NCBI GenBank assembly: GCA_934359185.1 | Contig: CAKRLE010000003.1 | Location: 201,785 to 265,784, forward strand | Source: an uncultured Lachnospira sp. | GTDB taxonomy: Bacteria; Bacillota; Clostridia; Lachnospirales; Lachnospiraceae | Reading direction: 5' to 3' | DNA length: 64,000 nt | Shown here: one piece after another, positions 55,568 through 63,867 of the stretch | Layout: each line of letters begins with the position of its first letter | Position numbering within the stretch: position 1 is the stretch's first letter | Notes under the pieces: model-generated | Database searches by the model: none | Told to the model about the DNA's origin: nothing | What the model saw: the letters and a program-made list of their open reading frames with translations, nothing else | Translations under genes and position numbers: made by a program

Positions 55568-55817
55568 ACTTTACCCTCATCTCTCTAAGTGCTCCCCTCG
55601 CATCTTTTACCTGTCCATCTTCTATCTGTTTTTCAGATATTTCAATATCCCTATACATCTCAATCTGCTTCATCATTGACTCATAAATCTCCATACTCAT
55701 AATAACCATATCTCCATAACCATTCTTCGTTACATAAATCGGCTCATCCGCCTTGTGACACATCTCTGAAATCTCCCCTGTATTTTTCAAATCTTTAATC
55801 GGAATTATTTGTGGCAT
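55557..55817 (-). CDS. Phd/YefM-family antitoxin
   Basis: An 86-residue antitoxin: MPQIIPIKDLKNTGEISEMC then EPIYVTKNGYGDMVIMSME, the conserved N-terminal DNA-binding fold, and a charged C-terminus that would wrap the toxin. The ATG at 55817 has GGGGAGGG upstream. Antitoxin precedes toxin, as usual; the complex probably represses its own promoter. Confidence 0.87.
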   Translation of the reverse strand: MPQIIPIKDLKNTGEISEMCHKADEPIYVTKNGYGDMVIMSMEIYESMMKQIEMYRDIEISEKQIEDGQVKDARGALREMRVKYDL

Positions 55818-55977
55818 AATATATCCCTCCCCGCTTACATGGTTTAATTGTACCATAATTATGTCCTCTTTCAACCTTTTTATTATATATTTGCCACAAT
55901 TATTTCATCAATTTTATCATTTTCGTATTAATATAATTATATCATCGTCTATACGGTTTGTAAATATATATTTTTAT

Positions 55978-56082
55978 AAATATCTTGAAAGCTCTGAAAA
56001 GTTCTACTTGTGTGATAGTGGTATTCGATATGCAATACTAGAAAACAGAAATATGGATTATGACAGAGTATATGAAAATGCA
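55978..56082 (+). pseudogene. DUF4143 ATPase fragment
   Basis: KYLESSEKFYLCDSGIRYAI and NRNMDYDRVYEN match the DUF4143 part of AAA_14 ATPases (normally about 400 residues). The reading then jumps into IS copy 2, so the gene was cut by the IS. Upstream sequence is not coding. Confidence 0.7.
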
Positions 56083-56668
56083 TACTTACTTCTTTCCGTG
56101 ATGAACTCCCTGACAATCAGGATGAGTTTGATATCACCATAGAGCGGTTTTTCACAGACAAATATAATAATGTCATGAAACTAACCTTCCTTATTCTTTT
56201 GACATTAATGATATCAGGGAAATCTACGCAAATCTAATTCTCTACAACTTTGGTATATTTATCGCAAATGAAGCTGCAAGAGAAAAACGCTGTAATAAAC
56301 GTAACAATAACAAATACACCTACGATATTGATATATCAACTGCGCTAAAGCTTGCACGAAAATACTTTATTCGAAGAGATACTGGCCCTGGCATTGATAT
56401 AATCAGGCTTATGAATCAATATGTTCATGCAGTCAAAACGGAATTTCGTCAATTTGACCGTCCTCTCAGAGGAATTAGTGCCATCCATTTCCATTATCGA
56501 TGACATTGAGCAATTTAATAACTTTTTCAGACAGATGTCAGCATCTGTCTATTTGTCATGCTCAAAAACAATGTTTTCCTTCCTATGTTCAATAATTCTA
56601 CGATATATATACCATTATTTATAACACCGAACGATTTATCGAACATTTAGCTTAATGGCATTGCCTTG
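56083..56668 (+). mobile_element. IS4-like transposase remnant, copy 2
   Basis: Lacks the 5' half but keeps the stretch from FRDELPDNQDEFD on, including the segment deleted in copy 1 (REIYANLILYNFGIFIANEA), and the same C-terminus FRQFDRPLRGISAIHFHYR. From about 56282 it is identical to copy 1 through the end CGAACATTTAGCTTAATGGC, ATTGCC. Confidence 0.8.
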
Positions 56669-57641
56669 TGTATTTAGTTATCGTTATTTTACCATAAATA
56701 TATGAAATTAATATGCATATCATCCCACCAACAACTGCAACTAGATATTTACTTCTTACATTTTCTACATACTCAATTAAATATACCACAACCGGAGTAT
56801 GTAAATAATATATCATCAACGACATGGCTCCAAGTAGTGTTGCCTTATGACTAATCATTGCATTTATTTTACAAATATTTGTACATATATAACACAACAA
56901 TAAAGTGCCACATCCAAAAACAACATTTGTAAACAATGTATATACATAATAATTAATTCTATGTTCAAATAAAATTGTTAATTGTTCATCCGAATGAAAA
57001 AATACAATCCATAATCCCACAATTAAAATGCTTATAATTGTTAATAAAAATAATTTACTTGTTTGTTTTATACGATATCTTTTTTCTTTTAACACTTCAG
57101 AATAAAAAACTCCAACAGAAAATGACAAACTATATGTGTTAGCCAATCCATATGTCTCTGGCACTATACACCACATTACAATGGTAACTAATAACCATAT
57201 AATTAATCTAACATTTCTATTAGATATAAAATTATACACTCCATAAAACAAAATATACCAAACAAGTAATAATTTAAGATACCACAAATATTTTCCAACA
57301 ATAATAGTATCATTTAGCATAAATATATCTTTAAATAGAAAGCCCCTGTCAAAAGGGATAACTCCAAGTATTAACAATTCAATTGCGGCAAATAAATTAA
57401 CACATACTGCTGGAATATATATTTTTATAAATTTTTTCTCCCAATATCTATCCATTTTATTGAAATAATATGATTGAACCAATCCATATCCAGATAAAAA
57501 TAAAAATGTAAACATCGCAATATGTGTAATATTGTGTCCATAAACAGTCCCACGGTTTAAAGCTAAAAATATATGCTGTAACATAACTATCACAGCACAT
57601 ACAAATTTTGCAACATTTGATGTTTCTTTAGTAATATCCAT
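56652..57641 (-). CDS. Acyltransferase 3-family membrane protein
   Basis: A 329-residue membrane protein with about ten hydrophobic segments of the PF01757 family (OatA, exopolysaccharide O-acetylases). VMLQHIF (His) and FTFLFLSGYGLVQSYYFNKM (20 residues) match the conserved N-terminal region. It probably adds O-acyl groups to a surface glycan. The last five residues and the stop are read from the end of IS copy 2 (56652-56668), so the native C-terminus has been replaced, although all helices seem present. A decayed partial copy of the N-terminus is at 62785-62851. Confidence 0.82.
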   Translation of the reverse strand: MDITKETSNVAKFVCAVIVMLQHIFLALNRGTVYGHNITHIAMFTFLFLSGYGLVQSYYFNKMDRYWEKKFIKIYIPAVCVNLFAAIELLILGVIPFDRGFLFKDIFMLNDTIIVGKYLWYLKLLLVWYILFYGVYNFISNRNVRLIIWLLVTIVMWCIVPETYGLANTYSLSFSVGVFYSEVLKEKRYRIKQTSKLFLLTIISILIVGLWIVFFHSDEQLTILFEHRINYYVYTLFTNVVFGCGTLLLCYICTNICKINAMISHKATLLGAMSLMIYYLHTPVVVYLIEYVENVRSKYLVAVVGGMICILISYIYGKITITKYTRQCH

Positions 57642-58234
57642 TTCTCCTCTAACATCCCTCTCATATTATTTTTTATTTATCATTTCTCATATAATTAAAA
57701 GCGTAGATATAACACTACAGCATACGAAAATAACATTATCCCTATATACCAGTAAATATGATATCATTAACATCTTACTTTTTGTATTATTGTTTACACA
57801 ACATATATATATGCATAACAATATTAGCCAGAATGGAAATCTGCTATTATATAAATACCGAATTCCTGATATATATAATATTCTGTTATATAACGCAAAT
57901 GCTATATCCCGATTATATAATATAATAGTGCTATTTCTAAATGCATTGAATTTTTAAGACGTTCGTACCATTTGTGTAATTTGCCGCCTCTTAATGTTGC
58001 TGCATTATTAAATAAAGAACTGATTAACATTAGACCCAATAGAAGCTATCCGCGCTATATGAGAACACGGACAGCAACAACTTTTCAATACCGATGATTT
58101 TTATGTGTCTTAATATTTTTCAGTATGCAGATTCCCCAATCTGTCTGTTTACCATGCCTGTGATTTTGATCTGAGACGCAAAATAAGAACTGTATTAGAC
58201 ACTTTTATTTTTTTCGGCTTTTATAGTATAATTC
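57642..58234. other. Intergenic, with an IS4-type C-terminal remnant
   Basis: AT-rich and non-coding, except 58019-58098 on the plus strand, which reads LINIRPNRSYPRYMRTRTA and ends FQYR-stop. This parallels the FRQFDRPLRGISAIHFHYR end of the IS4-like copies, so it is a remnant of a related but different transposase. Confidence 0.5.
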
Positions 58235-58277
58235 TTAACTTAATGGTATCTATTTACCATTGTTGCCTGGCACCTTA
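58235..58277. repeat. Palindromic repeat end, copy 2
   Basis: CTTAACTTAA, a variable centre, ACCATTG, TTGCCTGGCACCTTAT. It matches 49925-49969 in the same orientation and directly abuts the decarboxylase gene. Confidence 0.5.
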
Positions 58278-58282
58278 TCTTT

Positions 58283-59404
58283 TTATATCTCCCTCAAATA
58301 TCCCATAAAGTTCTCTTTATTCTCAATTGCAGTAGTTGTAGGTCTTCCCAAATCCTCTCTTGCCCCAATAGAACACTTCACTTCTATCATGCTAAGTTCA
58401 TTTTTATTCTTAGCAAGCTTTAGTTCTTTATCAAGATCATTGAAATTATCAACAGATACAGCATTAGGATATCCGCATGCCTTTGCAACAGCAACTATAT
58501 CAACCTGACCAGCCACTGTTGGCATTCCACCTACTGTTTCATGTGCACCATTATTAATAATAACATGTACAAGATTAGAAGGTGCATTAGTTCCAAGGAC
58601 AGCCATTGAACCCATGTGCATAAGAACTGCACCATCCCCATCAATGCACCAGATTTTATTATCCGGCTTGTTAATGGCAACTCCTAATGCAATTGATGAT
58701 GCATGTCCCATAGAACCAACTGTCAGAAAATCATATTTATGGCTCTGGCCATTTGCCTCTCTGATTTCAAAGAGTTCCCTGCTTGCCTTTCCTGTTGTAC
58801 TTACAATAGGATCTTCACCTGATACTGCCACAATATGTCTGATAATTTCCTCACGGTTCATTGTGTTATCATTCTTATATACAACCTTCTCATCATAAGA
58901 AAGAGCACCTTTTCTTATAACAAATGCTACATCTTTACCTTCTGCCAGAACAGATTTAAACTCGTCCATTACAGCTGTCACCTGTTCGTCTGTTGTCTCT
59001 TTTCCTATTACAAATGTCCTGATATCCATATCTTCAAGAAGCTTTAATGTAACTTCTCCCTGATATATATGCTGTGGCTCATCATGAATTCCTGGTTCGC
59101 CCCTCCAGCCTACAATAAACACCATTGGTATAGCATATACTTTATCATTGAGTAGTGATGCAACTGGATTTATTATGTTACCCTCACCACTGTTCTGCAT
59201 ATATACAACCGGAACCTTACCAGTAGCCATATGATATCCAGCCGCAAGAGCTGTACAATTTCCTTCATTAGCAGCTATAATATGATGTTTCTTATCTATG
59301 CCATATGTATTCATAAGATAATTACACAATGCCTTTAACTGAGAATCTGGCACTCCTGTATAAAAATCCGAACCTATTATTTCTACAAGCTTTTCAACCT
59401 TCAC
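58283..59404 (-). CDS. ppd: Phosphonopyruvate decarboxylase
   Basis: A 373-residue thiamine-diphosphate enzyme that turns phosphonopyruvate into phosphonoacetaldehyde and pulls the unfavourable PEP mutase step. Seen: the N-terminal catalytic Glu in ANEGNCTALAAGYHMATG, YMQNSGEGNIINP, GWRGEPGIHDEPQHIYQGE (diagnostic of the family) and the TPP/Mg motif CIDGDGAVLMHMGSMAVLG. It overlaps the nucleotidyltransferase gene by 4 bp. Last gene of the phosphonate operon. Confidence 0.94.
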   Translation of the reverse strand: MKVEKLVEIIGSDFYTGVPDSQLKALCNYLMNTYGIDKKHHIIAANEGNCTALAAGYHMATGKVPVVYMQNSGEGNIINPVASLLNDKVYAIPMVFIVGWRGEPGIHDEPQHIYQGEVTLKLLEDMDIRTFVIGKETTDEQVTAVMDEFKSVLAEGKDVAFVIRKGALSYDEKVVYKNDNTMNREEIIRHIVAVSGEDPIVSTTGKASRELFEIREANGQSHKYDFLTVGSMGHASSIALGVAINKPDNKIWCIDGDGAVLMHMGSMAVLGTNAPSNLVHVIINNGAHETVGGMPTVAGQVDIVAVAKACGYPNAVSVDNFNDLDKELKLAKNKNELSMIEVKCSIGAREDLGRPTTTAIENKENFMGYLREI

Positions 59405-60114
59405 ACCGACATCTCCTTATCAATAACTCTTTTATTAACTTCCTCAAGCTCTGCAACCGTATCAATCTCAACAATCTGACTATGTTCAACAGGATAAACC
59501 ATGAGGTTAAATTCACTAATATGCTTATTAACTACATCGTCCCAGAACATTGTTTCATATCCAGACTTTCCATATTCCTCATTAATAGCGTTATACAACA
59601 CCCTTGCATCATCAGCCTTAAAATATGCAATACCAGTCATGTTATAACAATCATCACCATATTTTCCAACTCTTGTTATAATTCCGTTCTCATCCTGATC
59701 AAACACCCAGTCATCAGAATGTCCCTTAACCATCTTTCCGTAATAACATGAACAATTAAGTTCAGCTTCAAGAATAGAAGTGTCTGATACATATAAATCA
59801 GCCTCGCATATATAGCAGTCGCCATCAAGAAGATATTCTCTTGCTACGTATACTGATGAAATATTATTGACTGTCTCATACACATCATTTTTTACTATTA
59901 AAATCCCATGATATTTATTTTTCAGATAATCAAATTGTTCACCAAGATATCCAACAACAATAATAATATTGTCAACCTTTCTCCTGATAAGCCCTTCTAT
60001 AATAGTCTCTATCATAGGTTTACCACCAACTTTAACAAGTGGCTTAGGTGTTACTTCTGTTATGGGACGCATTCTTGTCCCCATACCTGATGCCATTAAA
60101 ATCGCATTTAACAT
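59401..60114 (-). CDS. CTP-type nucleotidyltransferase (PntC/LicC-like) for aminoethylphosphonate
   Basis: A 237-residue nucleotidyltransferase. GMGTRMRPITEVTPKPLVKV is the nucleotide loop, ICEADLYV the metal site, and WDDVV a late motif as in LicC/PntC. LicC activates phosphocholine; PntC activates 2-aminoethylphosphonate with CTP for transfer to glycans. Context with pepM, ppd and phnW favours the second role (inference). It lies 40 bp after pepM and overlaps ppd. Confidence 0.82.
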   Translation of the reverse strand: MLNAILMASGMGTRMRPITEVTPKPLVKVGGKPMIETIIEGLIRRKVDNIIIVVGYLGEQFDYLKNKYHGILIVKNDVYETVNNISSVYVAREYLLDGDCYICEADLYVSDTSILEAELNCSCYYGKMVKGHSDDWVFDQDENGIITRVGKYGDDCYNMTGIAYFKADDARVLYNAINEEYGKSGYETMFWDDVVNKHISEFNLMVYPVEHSQIVEIDTVAELEEVNKRVIDKEMSV

Positions 60115-60154
60115 ATAAAACAGCCTCTACACTAAAGGCCTCCTCCTTATCTGT

Positions 60155-61450
60155 TTACAATGTATCTATCAAAGATATAATCTGTTTAATTGGCATAAGT
60201 CTGTCATCAACTTCTTTAGCTCTATGATGAATAAGAATATCTTTAGCAGTCTGCTCCATTGCCGGAAATGCACTTCTTGTAAGCTGATTAGCATAGATAA
60301 CAACATTAACACCATGTTCCGCTAGTTCCTCTTCTGTAATTGTGTTAAATGATGATGGAACAACTACTATCGGTGTTTCCTTATTAACAGCTCTGAATTT
60401 GTCACAGAATTCCAGAATCTCATCTGGCTCTTTCTTACGGCTGTGAATCATGATTCCATCAGCCCCTGCTTCTACAAAAGCATGTGCCCTAGTAAGAGCA
60501 TCTTCCATTCCCTGCTCAAGTATAAGGCTCTCAATACGTGCAATAATCATGAAATCATCTGTAAGCTGAACTTTCTTACCTGCTCGGATTTTCTCTGAAA
60601 AATGTTCTATCGAATCCTGTGTCTGTGCAACTTCTGTACCAAAGAGCGAGTTTTTCTTAAGTCCTGTTTTGTCTTCGATAATAACTGCAGATACCCCCAT
60701 TCTTTCGAGCGAACGCACTGTGTACACAAAATGCTCTGTAAGTCCACCTGTATCACCATCAAATATGATTGGTTTAGTTGTGACTTCAGTTACATCCTCA
60801 ATTGTTCTAAAACGTGAGGTCATGTCTACAAGTTCAATATCAGGCTTACCCTTAGCTGTAGAATCACATAATGACGAAATCCACATTGCATCAAACTGAT
60901 CAAGCCTTCCCTCATGTTCAACAACTGTCTTTTCAGCAATAAGTCCTGTAAGTCCACTGTGAACTTCAATTGCCTTAACAATTGGTCTTATATCAAGAAG
61001 CTGTTTCAGTCGTTTCCTTCTGAACTCAGGCATCATAAGCTTCTCTCTTATCTTATCATCAACATGCTTGACATTCTCATTATAAGTATATGGAACATCA
61101 ATAATTTGCCCACCATATTCTGACAGAAGCTCTTCTACATTATCACGAATAGCTTTGATAGGTCCACTTAACCAATTATCGCCGTGTATTACGTAATCAG
61201 GATGAATCTGTGCTATCACATCATCATACATAACTTTATCCTGTTTGATAACTCTGTCAACACCTGGAGTATTCTTGACAAGTTCCATTCTCTCTTCAAA
61301 TGAAATAGTTGGAAATCTGTCAAAACTCACCATTGCTTCATCTGTCAGAACACCTACAACAAGTTCTCCATATTTCTTAGCTTCATTAATAATATTAATA
61401 TGTCCCTCATGTATAACATCGGTAGTAAAACATGCATATATTGTTTTCAT
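60155..61450 (-). CDS. pepM: Phosphoenolpyruvate mutase with N-terminal cytidylyltransferase-like domain
   Basis: A 431-residue enzyme that rearranges PEP to phosphonopyruvate, making the C-P bond. Residues 1-135 are a cytidylyltransferase-like domain (TTDVIHEGHINII, the HxGH motif). Residues 140-431 are the mutase, with FDGDTGG near 230, the signature EDKTGLKKNSLFG near 257 and IARIESLI. Both domains keep their catalytic motifs. The fused domain may act in activation or only in regulation. It sits 28 bp after phnW. Confidence 0.93.
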   Translation of the reverse strand: MKTIYACFTTDVIHEGHINIINEAKKYGELVVGVLTDEAMVSFDRFPTISFEERMELVKNTPGVDRVIKQDKVMYDDVIAQIHPDYVIHGDNWLSGPIKAIRDNVEELLSEYGGQIIDVPYTYNENVKHVDDKIREKLMMPEFRRKRLKQLLDIRPIVKAIEVHSGLTGLIAEKTVVEHEGRLDQFDAMWISSLCDSTAKGKPDIELVDMTSRFRTIEDVTEVTTKPIIFDGDTGGLTEHFVYTVRSLERMGVSAVIIEDKTGLKKNSLFGTEVAQTQDSIEHFSEKIRAGKKVQLTDDFMIIARIESLILEQGMEDALTRAHAFVEAGADGIMIHSRKKEPDEILEFCDKFRAVNKETPIVVVPSSFNTITEEELAEHGVNVVIYANQLTRSAFPAMEQTAKDILIHHRAKEVDDRLMPIKQIISLIDTL

Positions 61451-61477
61451 TTAATTTCTCCCTCATCTGTTCATCAT

Positions 61478-62611
61478 TTAATTATACTTTGCTGGAATTC
61501 GGATATTGTACTCATTAAGTGCATCTTTAAACACTTTAAAGAACTCAACAATATCTGCCTCATCAATTGCACCCAATGCGCACAATCTGAATGTATTAGT
61601 GGTTGATATTTTTCCAGGATATATTGTAAAACCTCTATCATAGCAGTAATCATGTACTTTCATGAAATCCCAGTTAGGATCATCTGGATAAATGACTGAA
61701 ACAACAAGACCAGACTGGAGTTCTCTCTTGATAACATCTTTAAATCCAAGTTCATCAAGACCTCTGTGAATAGCTTCAAATACTCTTGTATGTCTTGCCC
61801 ATTTGTTCTGCTCACCCTCTGCCCAGTATTCTTTTAATGCCTGCATTGTTGCATATATAGTTTGGACTGGTGGCGTAAAATGCATTTCACCGGTTCTCTC
61901 AAAGAAATCATACTGCATATATAAGTTACAATAATATGATCTCTTAGGATATTCTGAGGATTTCTTAATTATGTCTGTTCTTCCAACAATAAACGAAAGT
62001 CCTGTCATAGCCATAAGGCCCTTTTGTGCAGAAGCCATACAGAAATCGATATTATCTTCATATACATTGATAGGACGCATAGCATATGTTGATGTTGTAT
62101 CAACTGTAAATACTGCACCATATTTATGTGCTAATGCTCCGATTGCACTAATAGGATTAAGAATTCCAGTTCCTGTTTCGTTATGTGTTGTATGTACAAG
62201 TGCTATATCTGGATTTTCCTTAAGAGTTTTCTCAACAACTGTAAGATCAGGAAGTTCATCTACTGGGAATTTCAAATCTATATATGGCATTCCGTAATAC
62301 TCACATATTTCAACTGCTCTTGCACTATATGCACCATTATTTACAACAAGTATCTTCCTTCCTTCTGGCAATAAGGAATTAAGACATACATCAATATTAA
62401 TTGTTCCTGAACCGCAGAACAGCACTGATGTATATTCATCAAGACTGCCATGCACAATCTTAACTAAATCCTCTCTTAATCCCTTCATCATTGAACCAAA
62501 TTCTTTCTCTCTTGGACAGATATCTGGTACAACCTGTGCCATCTTGACTGTATCTGTTGTTGTTGAAGGTCCTGGATTTAACAGGATATTTCTCTTAATA
62601 TTCATTATCAT
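61478..62611 (-). CDS. phnW: 2-aminoethylphosphonate-pyruvate transaminase
   Basis: A 377-residue class V aminotransferase: NILLNPGPSTTTDTVK at the N-terminus, SVLFCGSGTINIDV near residue 65, VDTTSTYAM, and the PLP Lys in ASAQKGLMAMTG (about residue 194). In degradative pathways it deaminates aminoethylphosphonate; here, with pepM and ppd, it would run in reverse to make it from phosphonoacetaldehyde. Starts at 62611 or at the ATG six bases later. First gene of the operon. Confidence 0.92.
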   Translation of the reverse strand: MIMNIKRNILLNPGPSTTTDTVKMAQVVPDICPREKEFGSMMKGLREDLVKIVHGSLDEYTSVLFCGSGTINIDVCLNSLLPEGRKILVVNNGAYSARAVEICEYYGMPYIDLKFPVDELPDLTVVEKTLKENPDIALVHTTHNETGTGILNPISAIGALAHKYGAVFTVDTTSTYAMRPINVYEDNIDFCMASAQKGLMAMTGLSFIVGRTDIIKKSSEYPKRSYYCNLYMQYDFFERTGEMHFTPPVQTIYATMQALKEYWAEGEQNKWARHTRVFEAIHRGLDELGFKDVIKRELQSGLVVSVIYPDDPNWDFMKVHDYCYDRGFTIYPGKISTTNTFRLCALGAIDEADIVEFFKVFKDALNEYNIRIPAKYN

Positions 62612-62784
62612 CCTTATCTCCTTACTATAATTTGAAACGATATTTTATAAGTTCTATTATTATTTTGTCAGCTTAAATGTAACATTATATCTACTTGATT
62701 ACCAGATTTAAGATTATAACTTTCTATTTTATTATAAAATATACTTATAATAATATCAAATACTAATATTTAATCGTAATTATC

Positions 62785-62851
62785 TATGCTGTAACATAAC
62801 TATGATGTACATATAAACTTAACGACATTTTACGCTTCTTTAGTGATATTC
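62785..62851 (-). pseudogene. Decayed fragment of an acyltransferase N-terminus
   Basis: Minus strand NITKEA-stop-NVVKFICTS parallels DITKETSNVAKFVCAV at the start of the intact acyltransferase (57641). The DNA includes TATGCTGTAACATAACTAT found in both. It has in-frame stops. The rest of 62612-62865 is AT-rich with no feature seen. Confidence 0.55.
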
Positions 62852-62865
62852 CCTCTCTTATCTCT

Positions 62866-63843
62866 CTAGCAAAAAATTTGATACAACTTAAATAGATATA
62901 GATACACAAACCATTGTACCTGATGTTTATATGATAAATGCTTTCTTATGTCTCTCAACTTTACACTTCTTGATTTTTGTCTTAGGTATAAATAATCATC
63001 TTTAATTGCATAATAGTATTTTTCATGTAACATACTATTAAATAGTTGTCTATAAATCATAATTTTATATAAATTAAAACTGTCTTTTAAATTTCCTGTA
63101 TAACTGTTATATTTAAGCATTATATTCTGCATTTTATCAATTACTGAAACATTACATAAGCTTTCACTGCTGTATTTTTTCCCTGTCATCTGACTTTCTC
63201 TATGATCATATGTATATCCTATATAAGAAATCCTTCCGTATCTATTGCACTTAAGCATTGCCTCACAATTAAATAACGTATCCTCACCATATGGACATTT
63301 TTCATCAAAATATATCCCCTCTACAACCTGCTTTTTATACAATTTATCCCATACAACAGTTCTTATTCCACCTGCATATGAAAACATATCACATAAAGCT
63401 TTTTCCCCGTCAATAACCGGTAAATTATTATCGTTTGCACGTTCTTCAACATGATTATCTATATATATTTCTCTAATTGACGCCGATACGATATCTAAAT
63501 TTTTTTTCTGCATTAATTCATATAACTTTTCATACACTTCACATTCTATATAATCATCTGCATCTAAAAATGTAATATATTCACCAGTAACTTCTTTTAA
63601 TCCTACATTCCTTGCAGAAGCAGCACCACCATTCTGCTTTGAAATGACCTTAATTCTCGATTCTAATTCTGCACATTTCTTGAGTATTGATAATGTTGTA
63701 TCTTTCGATCCATCATCGACAACAATTATTTCAAGATTACTGTATGTCTGATTTATTATAGAATCTAGGCATCGTTTTATAGTTTTAGATGCGTTATATG
63801 CTGGAATTATTATTGATATTTTTTCTTTATTGTCTTTACCCAT
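62866..63843 (-). CDS. Glycosyltransferase family 2
   Basis: A 325-residue GT-A enzyme. SIIIPAYNASKTIKRCLDSI (20 residues) starts the nucleotide-sugar domain, EIIVVDDGSKDTT follows, TFLDADDY holds the DxD-type metal site near residue 95, and GEDTLFNCEAM is the acceptor-side motif. The C-terminus is basic and hydrophobic. It would extend a surface polysaccharide, perhaps the one carrying phosphonate, given its place beside the phosphonate operon. Confidence 0.9.
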   Translation of the reverse strand: MGKDNKEKISIIIPAYNASKTIKRCLDSIINQTYSNLEIIVVDDGSKDTTLSILKKCAELESRIKVISKQNGGAASARNVGLKEVTGEYITFLDADDYIECEVYEKLYELMQKKNLDIVSASIREIYIDNHVEERANDNNLPVIDGEKALCDMFSYAGGIRTVVWDKLYKKQVVEGIYFDEKCPYGEDTLFNCEAMLKCNRYGRISYIGYTYDHRESQMTGKKYSSESLCNVSVIDKMQNIMLKYNSYTGNLKDSFNLYKIMIYRQLFNSMLHEKYYYAIKDDYLYLRQKSRSVKLRDIRKHLSYKHQVQWFVYLYLFKLYQIFC

Positions 63844-63867
63844 ATTAAACTCTCATTTATATTTATA

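Noticed and set aside
45240-56624. Two identical 67-residue plus-strand ORFs (45240-45443 and 56421-56624)
   Set aside because: They are out-of-frame readings inside the two identical IS4-like remnants; the transposase frame, and not this one, is homologous to proteins.
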